Assembly (NCBI RefSeq): GCF_037963835.1
Contig: NZ_CP150145.1
Span: forward strand, 4,650,001 to 4,714,000
Origin: Paenibacillus sp. FSL H8-0332
Lineage (GTDB): Bacteria > Bacillota > Bacilli > Paenibacillales > Paenibacillaceae
Direction of reading: 5' to 3'
Length of the DNA stretch: 64,000 nt
Both the position numbers and the translations under genes were made by a program. Below the pieces are notes generated by a model. That model ran no database searches. It was not told the DNA's origin and was given only the letters and a program-made list of their open reading frames with translations. This document shows, one piece after another, positions 19,027 to 27,619 of this stretch (positions are counted from its first letter, which is position 1; each line of letters begins with the position of its first letter).

Positions 19027-19899
19027 CTAGCCTTTGACCGCCGACAATGAAACTCCGCGCATAATGAACTTCTGGAAGACCAGGAACACCAGGATCGGCG
19101 GCAGAGAGACAATAAATAGAATCGCAAATTTGATGTTCGTGTTCAGTGCTTTTACATTGATAACGTACTTATAGATGGCGGTAGCGAGCGTATACTTCTC
19201 CTCACTGTGCATGACCAGCGACGGCCAGAACCAGTCGTTCCAGGCTGTGGAGAAGATGAAGATCGCCAGTGTTGCAAAAATCGGAACCGACAGCGGCACC
19301 GCGATGGTGAAAAAGCTTCTTGGCTCCGAGGCCCCGTCCATCCGCGCGGCTTCCAGAATCTCGGGATGAATTCCGTCGAAAAAGTTCTTAAGCAGCAGGA
19401 AGAAGAACGTGTTCGCGCCTGCCGGCAGCCAGAAGGCCGCATATTGATTGAGCAGACCCAACTCCTTCAGATTGACAAAGTTCGGAATCATATAGCTCGT
19501 GGCCGGAATGAACAGCGTCATCAGGAAGAAGAAATAGAAGGCCTTGCGGTAAGGCACATTCATCCGCGAGATACTGAAAGACGCGAGTCCCAGTACAATT
19601 AAGGTAGCGACCATATTTCCTACAAAAATATACAGGGTGTTCCGCAGAAACATGGCCAGATCGATATAATTCAGCGCATCCTTCAGATTGCCGAAATGCC
19701 ATTCCTGCGGGAAAAAATGCGGCGGAAAGGAATTGACCTCGATATTCGACTTCAGCCCGTTGAACATCGTCATGAGGATGGGGTACAGCATGCTGAATAT
19801 CATCAGGACAATGAACAGCACCATAATTCCGTAAACAACCCTGTTGCTGGTTTTCTTAAGATCATGCTCCGAGAGAATCCCTCTGTCTGCGCTCTTCAT
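19027..19899 (-). CDS. Carbohydrate ABC transporter permease (MalG type), second cluster
   Basis: Permease of 290 residues beginning MKSADRGILSEHDLKKT, with about six helices. The EAA loop is EILEAARMDGASEPRSFFTI, followed by PLSVPIFATLAIF. The C-terminus GVSLSAVKG matches MalG-like subunits. The start at 19899 has AAGGAGG upstream and lies one base after the stop codon of the preceding permease, so the pair is translationally coupled. No ATPase gene is nearby. Confidence 0.93.
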   Translation of the reverse strand: MKSADRGILSEHDLKKTSNRVVYGIMVLFIVLMIFSMLYPILMTMFNGLKSNIEVNSFPPHFFPQEWHFGNLKDALNYIDLAMFLRNTLYIFVGNMVATLIVLGLASFSISRMNVPYRKAFYFFFLMTLFIPATSYMIPNFVNLKELGLLNQYAAFWLPAGANTFFFLLLKNFFDGIHPEILEAARMDGASEPRSFFTIAVPLSVPIFATLAIFIFSTAWNDWFWPSLVMHSEEKYTLATAIYKYVINVKALNTNIKFAILFIVSLPPILVFLVFQKFIMRGVSLSAVKG

Positions 19900-19900
19900 C

Positions 19901-20824
19901 CTAGTTGTCCTCCTTGTTAAGCTTGAACTGAAGAATGCCCAAACCGCCCAGAACAACAAACATCAGCATCCCCAGCGCAGTCGCCGTACCATAATCCAGT
20001 CTGGTAAAAGCATACTTCACAATAAGCAGCGCATACGTCAGCGTAGCATTGTTCGGCCCCCCGTCCAGTAAGGCCATCTGTGACTGGTAGCCCTGTGAGG
20101 TGGCAATGACCTGAAGAATTAGCATAAGCAGGATTAGATTACGCAGCGAAGGCAGGGTGATGTGGCGGATACGCGCCCAGACTCCGGCTCCGTCAATCTC
20201 GGCGGCCTCATACCAGTCCCGGGGAATACTAAGCACCGCAGCAAGATAGATCAGCATCCCCGAGCCGAACTGCTGCCAGGTCTCCATGAAGACCAGCGAG
20301 ATCATCGACCACCGGGTATCTGTCAGGAAGGCGATCTGCTCCGCTCCGGTGCTGCCGATGACGGCATTAATCGGTCCAACCGGATCATACAGCCAACGCC
20401 ACAGCCCGTATAGGACTACAGCAGGCATGACATATGGCAAATATGCGGCAACGCGCACGAATCCACCGAATTTCCGCAGCTCAGAGATCGCAATGGCAAA
20501 GGCAATCGGAACCCAGAAGCCGATCACCAGGCAGAGCAGCATATAGTACAGGGTGTTTTGGACAGCAATCAGCACATCGGGGTCGGTAAGCGCCCTGGCG
20601 TAATTGTCCAGGCCGACGAAGGTATTGCCTTTGACGAAATCAACGGTGTAGAAGCTGTACAGGAACCCTTTGAAGATAGGCACCCACATAAACATAATGA
20701 AGATAATCAATGCGGGGACAAGAAACATCACACCCCAGTAATTCTTTTTCCAGCGGTTCTGCTTGTACGGCTTGTTCTCCAGCTCCGCTGGAAGGTGATC
20801 ATGTAACGCAGCAGACTGATTCAT
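19901..20824 (-). CDS. Carbohydrate ABC transporter permease (MalF type), second cluster
   Basis: Permease of 307 residues beginning MNQSAALHDHLPAELENK. After a polar N-terminus there are about six transmembrane helices. The EAA motif is DWYEAAEIDGAGVWARIRHI, followed by TLPSLRNLI. The start at 20824 is preferred over 20857 because GAGGGAG lies 5-6 bases upstream. It begins 118 bases after the response-regulator stop, a gap with a weak possible -10 (TACAAT near 20885), so the transport genes may have their own promoter. Confidence 0.92.
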   Translation of the reverse strand: MNQSAALHDHLPAELENKPYKQNRWKKNYWGVMFLVPALIIFIMFMWVPIFKGFLYSFYTVDFVKGNTFVGLDNYARALTDPDVLIAVQNTLYYMLLCLVIGFWVPIAFAIAISELRKFGGFVRVAAYLPYVMPAVVLYGLWRWLYDPVGPINAVIGSTGAEQIAFLTDTRWSMISLVFMETWQQFGSGMLIYLAAVLSIPRDWYEAAEIDGAGVWARIRHITLPSLRNLILLMLILQVIATSQGYQSQMALLDGGPNNATLTYALLIVKYAFTRLDYGTATALGMLMFVVLGGLGILQFKLNKEDN

Positions 20825-20942
20825 TCCGGCTCCCTCATTCCTGTCGTCTTTCAGCACTTTACGGGAAAGCGCCTCCTGTCTTTATTGTAGGAAATGAGGG
20901 AGAGACTTAACATGTCTATATCTATGGCAATCGTAAGCGTTC

Positions 20943-22271
20943 TTACTTCTTCAACTCGCTGGGGCTGAGCCCAAAGTATTTTTTGAAAATTTTGCTAAAA
21001 TGCTCCGGCGACTCGTATCCGACCCGCTCCGCAATCTCATACCTGCGCAGATCGGTGTTCAGAATCATCTCCCGGCTGTCCTCCATCCGCAGCTTAATGA
21101 CATATTCCCACAGGTTGTAACCTGTATTCTTCTTGAACAGATAGCTCAGGTAATTAGGGCTGACATGATTCTTTTTGGCTACTTCATGGATCGTCAGCCC
21201 TTTCTGGGCGTAATTCCCGTCAATATATTCCTTCGCCTTCTGCACAATCAGATTGCTGTGCGTATGCAGCTCCTCGGGCGACGGATCAGCAGCATAGTTG
21301 TTCCAGTTGAAATCCCCATAATAGAACACAAAATGATCGGGTTGCTCGTTGTTCCAGAGGATCGCCTTCGAGGCTTGCCGGTTCAGCACATCCATGAAGC
21401 TCAGCCCCTTCAGAATCTGGCTGATGCCGATAACAGCACTCAGCTGCAGGTAGCGGTGAATATTAAAATGCAGACTGCGTCCCAGCATTTCAAGACGGCT
21501 CAGCTGGCCGGTGGTTGGCTCCTCGTAGCTCTGCTCATCCCACTGGATGATGACCGTAATCTCCTGATCCGGCGAATAAAAGGCGGTGGAATTCCACTCC
21601 TGATCCAGCAACTCCTTGGCGATATTCAAAGCAGCGTAACGCAGCAGGCTATGATCGCGGGTAGTGTACCTCTGCTCAGGCCGGTCTTGCGGCAGGGGGA
21701 GCTTGATTTTGATCACCGCAAAAAACGGCCCCTGCAGCCTCAGCTCATCCAGCTTGCGCAGCTTCTCCTCTGCCCCCAGCACCGCCGCAGTCTCTGTAAG
21801 CAGACTGTTCAGCAGCTCGCTGTACTCGGGAAGCGGCTCCTCGAGGCGGAAGCGGTCTCCATTACCATCCATATAAGTAGCCAGCTCCGGCGACGGTCTA
21901 TTCATCTTCAGGACGACACTGCGCACCGAATCCAGGAACTGCTCACTGTTCAGCGGCTTGATCAGATAGTCCCTCGCCCCCAGGCGGACGGCCATCTGGG
22001 CATACTGAAAGGTCTCATGCGCAGAGATGACGATCGTCTGCACCCAGGGCTTGGTCATTTTGGCATGCTGCATCAGTTCGATCCCGCTCATAGCCCCCAT
22101 CTGGATATCAGTCACAAGCAGGTCGATCTCCTCCATACGGATACAATCCAGTGCCTCATATCCGCTGCCGGCCGTATAGATATGGTCAATATCCAGCCCG
22201 GAAGCAGCCAGCAGGCTGCTCAGTCCTTTGCAAATGAGCGGCTCATCATCAACAACCAGTATATTGAACAC
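20943..22271 (-). CDS. YesN-type response regulator, second cluster
   Basis: Regulator of 442 residues. Receiver domain residues 1-120 start MFNILVVDDEPLICKG, with phospho-acceptor Asp55 in LLVTDIQMGAMSG and Lys in DYLIKPLNSEQF. The middle of about 200 residues is a variable linker. The C-terminal AraC domain covers about 340-442 (KKNHVSPNYLSYLFKKNTGYN, VGYESPEHFSKIFKKYFG). It follows the kinase gene by 13 bases and presumably activates the permease and binding-protein genes downstream. Confidence 0.94.
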   Translation of the reverse strand: MFNILVVDDEPLICKGLSSLLAASGLDIDHIYTAGSGYEALDCIRMEEIDLLVTDIQMGAMSGIELMQHAKMTKPWVQTIVISAHETFQYAQMAVRLGARDYLIKPLNSEQFLDSVRSVVLKMNRPSPELATYMDGNGDRFRLEEPLPEYSELLNSLLTETAAVLGAEEKLRKLDELRLQGPFFAVIKIKLPLPQDRPEQRYTTRDHSLLRYAALNIAKELLDQEWNSTAFYSPDQEITVIIQWDEQSYEEPTTGQLSRLEMLGRSLHFNIHRYLQLSAVIGISQILKGLSFMDVLNRQASKAILWNNEQPDHFVFYYGDFNWNNYAADPSPEELHTHSNLIVQKAKEYIDGNYAQKGLTIHEVAKKNHVSPNYLSYLFKKNTGYNLWEYVIKLRMEDSREMILNTDLRRYEIAERVGYESPEHFSKIFKKYFGLSPSELKK

Positions 22272-22284
22272 CGTATTCTCTCCT

Positions 22285-24078
22285 CTACTCTATAGTCTCT
22301 GACTTCGGAAGGATCACACTTACTATCGTGCCTCCGCGTTCGCGCGGTCCGTAGCTGATCCCGTAATCCCCGCCGAAATGCAGCTGCACACGCTGATGGA
22401 TATTGCGGATACCGTAGCCGTTCACCGGGTTCGGACTGTCATCATTAAGTATCTGTTCGATAGCCTTATAATCGACCTGCTTATAGCCGTTATCCTCAAT
22501 GGTAATCCGAATCCGGCCATCCTCCAGCACAGAGGTAATAATGATTTCGCCGTCCTCCTCCATATGCTTAACCCCGTGGATAATGGCATTCTCGATCAGG
22601 GGCTGCAGGGTGATCTTGGGGATCAGATTCCTGGTGGTCTCGGGAGCGATATTCCAGATAACGGCGAACACATAATCATGCCGGTGCTGCTGGAGCTTGA
22701 TGTAGGCACTGGCATGTTCAAGCTCCTCCTCGAGCGTGATCAGCTCCCGGCCCCGGCTTAAGCTGATCTTCATCAGCTTGGATAATTCCTTGATCATTTC
22801 CGCGGATTCCACGTTGCCTTCGAGCGAGCTTTTCCAATAAATACTCTCCAGGGTGTTGTACAGCAGATGCGGGTTGATCTGCTGATAGAGCAGCTGCAGC
22901 TGCGATTCCTTCTGCTTCAGCTCCATCTGGTATTTGTACATAATCAGGCTGTTGAGCCTGCGGGCCATATCGTACGTGGCGGTAATCAGCACACTGACCT
23001 CATCGTTGCTGCCTCTGCGGGGAGTCTCGGGCACACGGTTGCCCGGCTCATACTTGCGTACAAAAAAAGCCAGCTTCTGCAAAGGGGTCATCAGCGAACG
23101 CCAGAAGTAGGTAATGATGATCAATCCGAACAGCGCGTAGGCCACTGTTATGTATTGAATGACGCGTTTCATTTCGTTCTGCTGCTGGAGCAGGGATTTG
23201 ACGGGTACCTTGTAGACCAGCTTTTGCTCAAAGGCATGATTGTTGTTCACCACATAGATGAAGTCATCCGTGATAATATCCTCGGTTCCCTCAGGATCTC
23301 CCGCCTCCGAGCCGTCCGGCAGAACGATCACCTCTCCGGTTGAATTCGTGGTCGAGGCCAGTACACGGTTGCTCATATCCGTCAGATAGATTTCCCCGTC
23401 CGGCAGTGAGATCGACCTTAGCGATTCACCGATCTTCGATTCCATCTTGGTCACCACCAGCACGCCGAGCGTCCCTTCCCCCCGGTAGATATTATTGACA
23501 GCCCTGACATAAGTGAGCGTCTTCAGCTCTTCGGCCTGCGGACTCAGCTTATCGGTGAACATCAGGTAACCTCGGCCTTTCTGCTGCACTACCTGATCGA
23601 ACCAGTACGGCCGTTCCTCCTTGGAGAAAAAATAAACCCCCGCCTTCTTTACCTGCGGAAAATTGGGGGCGAAAAAGTAGTAGTTATCAGGATCATATAC
23701 GTATAGCGAGTAGTAAATGCCGTCACCCCGCTCCGCTCCTTGCGAATAGCTCCCGAGCAGCTTCTCGATGGTCTCGTAACGTTCCACACGCTCCAGCACC
23801 GTATCATTTCCGCTCATATTAAGCTGCTGCAGGACCGGATTCTGGATGACGGTGGTCGTTATTTTGTTCACCGTATCGATGTCTCTGTTAATGATGGCAA
23901 AATTCTGCTTGTTCAGCTCCACATAGGCATTGGTCACATGGTGCTTGAGAATCTCCTCTGCCTTATAGTTGCCGTAGCTGTTCAGAATCAGAATAGGCGT
24001 AATCATGATCAGGAACAGCAGAATCAACTGCTGCTTGACACTGAGTCTGACAATGGGTTTTACAAGCGTGGACAACAT
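22285..24078 (-). CDS. YesM-type sensor histidine kinase, second cluster
   Basis: Membrane kinase of 597 residues. TM1 is near residues 18-35 (LILLFLIMITPILIL), followed by an extracellular sensor of about 260 residues. TM2 is near 307-325 (YITVAYALFGLIIITYF). A HAMP-like linker leads to the His_kinase domain with His404 in QQINPHLLYNTLESI. The HATPase domain shows PLIENAIIHGVKHM, DNGYKQ and GYGIRNIHQRV. DNGYKQ replaces the usual DNGxGM box, a mild departure. The first gene of its cluster. Confidence 0.93.
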   Translation of the reverse strand: MLSTLVKPIVRLSVKQQLILLFLIMITPILILNSYGNYKAEEILKHHVTNAYVELNKQNFAIINRDIDTVNKITTTVIQNPVLQQLNMSGNDTVLERVERYETIEKLLGSYSQGAERGDGIYYSLYVYDPDNYYFFAPNFPQVKKAGVYFFSKEERPYWFDQVVQQKGRGYLMFTDKLSPQAEELKTLTYVRAVNNIYRGEGTLGVLVVTKMESKIGESLRSISLPDGEIYLTDMSNRVLASTTNSTGEVIVLPDGSEAGDPEGTEDIITDDFIYVVNNNHAFEQKLVYKVPVKSLLQQQNEMKRVIQYITVAYALFGLIIITYFWRSLMTPLQKLAFFVRKYEPGNRVPETPRRGSNDEVSVLITATYDMARRLNSLIMYKYQMELKQKESQLQLLYQQINPHLLYNTLESIYWKSSLEGNVESAEMIKELSKLMKISLSRGRELITLEEELEHASAYIKLQQHRHDYVFAVIWNIAPETTRNLIPKITLQPLIENAIIHGVKHMEEDGEIIITSVLEDGRIRITIEDNGYKQVDYKAIEQILNDDSPNPVNGYGIRNIHQRVQLHFGGDYGISYGPRERGGTIVSVILPKSETIE

Positions 24079-24105
24079 CTGGATTCACCTCCAGTTCCAA
24101 TAATA

Positions 24106-24207
24106 CAAGTGGAAACGGCGTTGCCGTCCTTTTAAAGGACGGTACCGTTTCAGCGAGAAATAGAAGGATAAGTTATCGTGTGAAACATATAAGTTCTTAT
24201 ATTTTAA
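24106..24207. repeat. Palindromic repeat element, copy 2 (most complete)
   Basis: GAAACGG and CCGTTTC form an outer arm and CCGTCC and GGACGG an inner arm around TTTTAA. Next come CAGCGAGAAATAGAAGGATAA and a second palindrome ATATAAGTTCTTATAT. It lies about 30 bases upstream of the minus-strand kinase start codon, so it is within or beside that gene's 5' region. Confidence 0.78.
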
Positions 24208-24213
24208 CAAACC

Positions 24214-24227
24214 TACAAGCGCTTACA
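24214..24227. promoter_or_regulatory. CRE-like site upstream of the second sensor-kinase gene
   Basis: TACAAGCGCTTACA matches about 12 of 14 CRE positions in its better orientation. It suggests CcpA control of the second sugar-uptake cluster. Between 24079 and 24360 the only other features I see are the repeat and the terminator at 24283-24325. Confidence 0.5.
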
Positions 24228-24282
24228 CAGGTTTATTTCAAAGTTCTTTATGTCCATTTGTATGGAGTTTTTCAGCTAAGTA

Positions 24283-24325
24283 AAAACCAGCCCACACACG
24301 AACATCCCGCGTTGGACTGGTTTTA
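24283..24325 (-). terminator. Terminator after the alpha/beta hydrolase gene
   Basis: Minus strand AACCAGTCC and GGGCTGGTTTTT pair at the ends of a longer imperfect hairpin, with a T-run. It closes the acetyltransferase-hydrolase pair. Confidence 0.7.
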
Positions 24326-24360
24326 TAGTGTTTCCTCCTGAGCACATTGCGCCGGACGGC

Positions 24361-25323
24361 TTATGCTAGCTGTAATTCTTCCTCTACTGTTCTCAAAAAA
24401 GCAAGCACAGCCACAATCATCTGCTCCAGCCCCTGTGGTTCAATCGGAAAATGACCTGCGCCCTCTAGAATCACAGATTCTTTTCTGCTTTTAAGATGGC
24501 CATAAAACGGTTTACTGAAGCGGTAAGGAGTCATAGGGTCTAATTGAGGATGAACGAGTAATACCGGACACAGGTCAAAATGCTGAGGTTCCAGGACCGG
24601 TTTCATATTTAGAAATGTTCTTAATAAGCGTAAAGGGATTTTTGTGCCTGCCGCATGGGAATCATTCATAATAAGTCTGGTCAGTTCGGCGTTGTTCGTG
24701 ATCAATTTCATCCGGGATACTTTATTCACAGAGATCTGCAGGGAGTCTAGCAGGGCAGGGAATTGATTCATACACCATTCCCCTAACCGGCTAATGAGTA
24801 TGTTGGGAGCTAACTGATCACGAACCTTCACATCACTCGTATCCACAAATGTCGTTGCAATTAACCCTTTGACCTGCTTACTTTGTACTGCGGTGTGATA
24901 AGCTAACATGCCTCCAATACTGGAGCCCAGCAGAATAACAGGCTTGCCGTCCCTTCTAAGCTCCTGTTCGATCAATTCATTAAGGATGTCAATCCAGAGC
25001 TGATAATCTAGTGATTCCGCTGAATCAGTATAGCTTAGACCATAAGGCGGCAGATCCGGAGACACTACTTCATAACCGTAGGTTTGCAGCATTCGTGCAT
25101 AAGGAGCGAGCAACCGGCCATTGCCGCCAGCTCCATGAATGAAAATGATTTTTAAAGGTGCATCAGGAGCAGGCATACGATCCAGATGAATATGAGCATG
25201 GTTCCAGGTCATCCACTCTTCTGCGGGTAAACGGGCTTCATTGATCTGCATGTCATCCGGGAAAAACTTCTGATATTGCTTCCAATAGGTCACCGATTGA
25301 TTATAGGATGAATCCTTGTTCAT
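24361..25323 (-). CDS. Alpha/beta hydrolase
   Basis: Cytoplasmic hydrolase of 320 residues, substrate unknown. Visible features are an oxyanion-side HGAGG motif, the nucleophile elbow GSSIGG, an acidic residue in HPQLDPMTP, and the C-terminal catalytic His in GAGHFP. It lacks a signal peptide. The start follows GAGAGAGGAAC. It is 18 bases downstream of the GNAT acetyltransferase gene and shares its terminator, so they form an operon, but no pathway is evident. Confidence 0.85.
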   Translation of the reverse strand: MNKDSSYNQSVTYWKQYQKFFPDDMQINEARLPAEEWMTWNHAHIHLDRMPAPDAPLKIIFIHGAGGNGRLLAPYARMLQTYGYEVVSPDLPPYGLSYTDSAESLDYQLWIDILNELIEQELRRDGKPVILLGSSIGGMLAYHTAVQSKQVKGLIATTFVDTSDVKVRDQLAPNILISRLGEWCMNQFPALLDSLQISVNKVSRMKLITNNAELTRLIMNDSHAAGTKIPLRLLRTFLNMKPVLEPQHFDLCPVLLVHPQLDPMTPYRFSKPFYGHLKSRKESVILEGAGHFPIEPQGLEQMIVAVLAFLRTVEEELQLA

Positions 25324-25341
25324 GAATAAGCTGTTCCTCTC

Positions 25342-25851
25342 TCAGGGGACCGGGATTTCTTTCTCCAGAATAAAATCATCCATAACAAATCCATTACCGA
25401 TATCCGCTATTTGTTCCCGTATCATCCGGAATCCTTTTTTCTGATATACCGCAATGCTGGATTCGTTATCACGATTGACTGTCAGCCAGATATGAGTCAG
25501 ATTACGGTCCTGACACAGCTTCTCCAGGAAGGCCAACGCTTGGCTGGCGTAGCTGCGCCCCCTGTACTCCTTGCCTATATAGAACTTGCTCAGGAAGAGT
25601 TTCCCTTCATCTTGTCTGGCCGACATATATCCCACCGTAGAGCCTTCCCCGCTATGGATTAAGTAATATTCGTAACCCTGCTCATGGATCTGCTGCGTAA
25701 TCGCTGGAACCGATTGGTACTTGTCAAGCATATACTCGATCTGCTGGGAAGTAATAAGGGTGATATAATATTCGCGCCATATCTCTGCCGCCAACAAGGC
25801 AACCTCAGCGGTCTCTTCCGCTGTATGCACGCGTGAAAACATAAGACTCAT
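25342..25851 (-). CDS. GNAT-family N-acetyltransferase
   Basis: Protein of 169 residues with the GNAT fold. The acetyl-CoA-binding segment is KFYIGKEYRGRSYASQALAFLE, followed by the beta5/alpha4 region LTVNRDNESSIAVYQKKGFRM. The start at 25851 (MSLMFSRVHTAEE) has AAAGGCAGG 8 bases upstream. A GTG at 25887 would add 12 residues with a poor site. The substrate is unknown. The closest general resemblance is to small-molecule or ribosomal-protein acetyltransferases; no specific call is supported. Confidence 0.85.
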   Translation of the reverse strand: MSLMFSRVHTAEETAEVALLAAEIWREYYITLITSQQIEYMLDKYQSVPAITQQIHEQGYEYYLIHSGEGSTVGYMSARQDEGKLFLSKFYIGKEYRGRSYASQALAFLEKLCQDRNLTHIWLTVNRDNESSIAVYQKKGFRMIREQIADIGNGFVMDDFILEKEIPVP

Positions 25852-25962
25852 AATATGTACCTGCCTTTCCCGGGTCTCTCGAATCACCCTATCCGTAGAA
25901 TATTATAAATTAATATAGCAGCATAGTCATCTGAACCAGTTGTCTAAAGGTCTCTACCCCTG

Positions 25963-26006
25963 CAAAAAAGAACGTCCTGCTGCCGACCGGCAGCGTGGGA
26001 CGCCCT
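25963..26006 (-). terminator. Terminator of the GH65 phosphorylase operon
   Basis: Minus strand GGCGTCCCACGCTGCCGG pairs with GCAGCAGGACG, with small bulges, and is followed by TTCTTTTTT. It lies about 55 bases after the esterase-like gene. Confidence 0.85.
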
Positions 26007-26060
26007 TTATCAAAGGTGATTATTTACCGTCCCCTTGGACGCGGGCATAGATACAGAAGT

Positions 26061-26861
26061 TCACGCTCTCGTATACCCGTTCAATTGCAGCCATGAGGCA
26101 CAGGCATCCGTCCATGTCTTGGTGTGCGGCTCTTCAGGGGCTAAGCCCAGACCGTGTACACCGTGCGCATAGATATGCAGATCGAATGGAACCTTATGGC
26201 GGCTAAGACCTGCGGCGAACAGCAGGCTGTTCTCCACCGGGACATAATCATCATCAGAGGTATGCCAGAGGAACGTTGGCGGCGTGTCCGGAGTCACCTG
26301 GAACTCGCTGCTGAGCTTAAGCGACAGCTCTGCATCGGGAACGGCTCCCAGCAGATTCTCCTTCGAGCCTTGATGTGTCACCCCTTCGGTCATTGAGATG
26401 ACCGGATAGCATAGAATGAGGCGATCCGGACGGCTGGACAGCCGCTCCAATGGCTCCGGGTGATCAGGATTGCCCAGATCATAAGATACCCCGGCGGTAG
26501 AAGCGAGATGTCCACCCGCTGAGAAGCCCAGAATGCCGAGACGGTCCGGGTCAATTCCATATTCGTCCGCCCGGAAGCGGATCATGCGCAGCGCTCTCTG
26601 AGCATCCAGCAGTGCACTCGGGTATTGGTAAGGCGCAACACGGTAGCGCAACACGAACGCGGAGATGCCCAGTGTATTCAGCCACTCCGCTACCGGACCG
26701 CCTTCATGGTCGGCACGCATTGCATACCCTCCTCCCGGACAGACCAGAACAGCGGCATTCCCCTGACCTTCGACTAAATACGGTGTAATCGCAGGCTGAT
26801 CCTCTTCACTGGCTCCCAGCGCTCCAGGCGCACCTTCAGGCCATAGCAACAACGTTTCCAT
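26061..26861 (-). CDS. Alpha/beta hydrolase, acetyl-esterase / BD-FAE like
   Basis: Hydrolase of 266 residues. The oxyanion motif CPGGGYAMRADHEG, the nucleophile elbow GILGFSAGGHLAS, an Asp in TSDDDYVPVENS and a His in AHGVHGLG form the usual esterase triad. Such proteins deacetylate sugars or xylo-oligosaccharides. No signal peptide, so it acts on imported material. It is the last gene of the GH65-GH65-pgmB operon, suggesting removal of acetyl groups from glucosides; this is inferred. Three consecutive ATGs occur at the start; the third (26861) has the best spacing from GAGGG. Confidence 0.82.
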   Translation of the reverse strand: METLLLWPEGAPGALGASEEDQPAITPYLVEGQGNAAVLVCPGGGYAMRADHEGGPVAEWLNTLGISAFVLRYRVAPYQYPSALLDAQRALRMIRFRADEYGIDPDRLGILGFSAGGHLASTAGVSYDLGNPDHPEPLERLSSRPDRLILCYPVISMTEGVTHQGSKENLLGAVPDAELSLKLSSEFQVTPDTPPTFLWHTSDDDYVPVENSLLFAAGLSRHKVPFDLHIYAHGVHGLGLAPEEPHTKTWTDACASWLQLNGYTRA

Positions 26862-26941
26862 CATCATCCCTCAAGCTTTCCTTCTATAATAGAATAGATA
26901 ATAGAGGAAAAAAGTTCCTCAAGGGCCATTCTATCAAGCTC

Positions 26942-27571
26942 TTACAATTCATGCAATCCGGATATCACCAGATCCGCTGCCTTCAGCACTTCAGGCTTCC
27001 CGATGCCGACCACCTGCATTCCTGCAGCCTTGCCGGCGGCTACTCCGGCCTCGGCATCCTCGAATACCACACAGTCCTGCGGCTGCAGCCCCAGCTCCCG
27101 GCAGGCGGTCTGGAACACCTCAGGGTCCGGCTTCGCCCTGGCTACCTTATTGCCGTCAATAACAACGTCGAACAGCCCCGCAATATTCAGCTTATCCAAT
27201 ATGAATTCCGCATTCTTACTCGCAGAGCCAAGGGCAATAGCCACGCCGCGTGCTCTGAGCGCATTCAGATAGGCTCTGACACCGGGCAGCAGCTCAGATT
27301 CGTCCAGTCCGGAGATATATTCCACATAGAGGCGGTTCTTCTTCTCCGCCATCGCCAGCTTCTCTGCTTCGCCGAAGCTCAGACTGCCGATCTGAAGCAG
27401 AATATCGAGCGACCGCATCCGGCTGACGCCCTTCAGCCGCTCATTGTCCTCCTCGGTGAACGGGAAGCCCAGCTCCCCGGCGAGCGAGCGCCAGGCCAGA
27501 TAGTGATATTTCGCCGTGTCTACAATCACGCCATCCAGATCGAAGATAGCGCCCTTCATATGCTCCAGCAT
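26942..27571 (-). CDS. pgmB: Beta-phosphoglucomutase
   Basis: HAD-superfamily enzyme of 209 residues that converts beta-glucose 1-phosphate to glucose 6-phosphate. The Asp nucleophile pair is Asp11 and Asp13 in GAIFDLDGVIVDT. Other motifs are GSASKN, the Lys in DGNKVARAKPDPEVF and the acidic pair in VFEDAEAGVAAGKAAGM. The start at 27571 has GAGAGGAA 9 bases upstream. It follows two GH65 phosphorylase genes, whose product is beta-glucose 1-phosphate, so the operon feeds phosphorolysed disaccharide into glycolysis. Confidence 0.93.
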   Translation of the reverse strand: MLEHMKGAIFDLDGVIVDTAKYHYLAWRSLAGELGFPFTEEDNERLKGVSRMRSLDILLQIGSLSFGEAEKLAMAEKKNRLYVEYISGLDESELLPGVRAYLNALRARGVAIALGSASKNAEFILDKLNIAGLFDVVIDGNKVARAKPDPEVFQTACRELGLQPQDCVVFEDAEAGVAAGKAAGMQVVGIGKPEVLKAADLVISGLHEL

Positions 27572-27619
27572 CGTTAACATTTCCTCTCTGAAATAAATCT
27601 GAAACATACGGTTGCGGAA

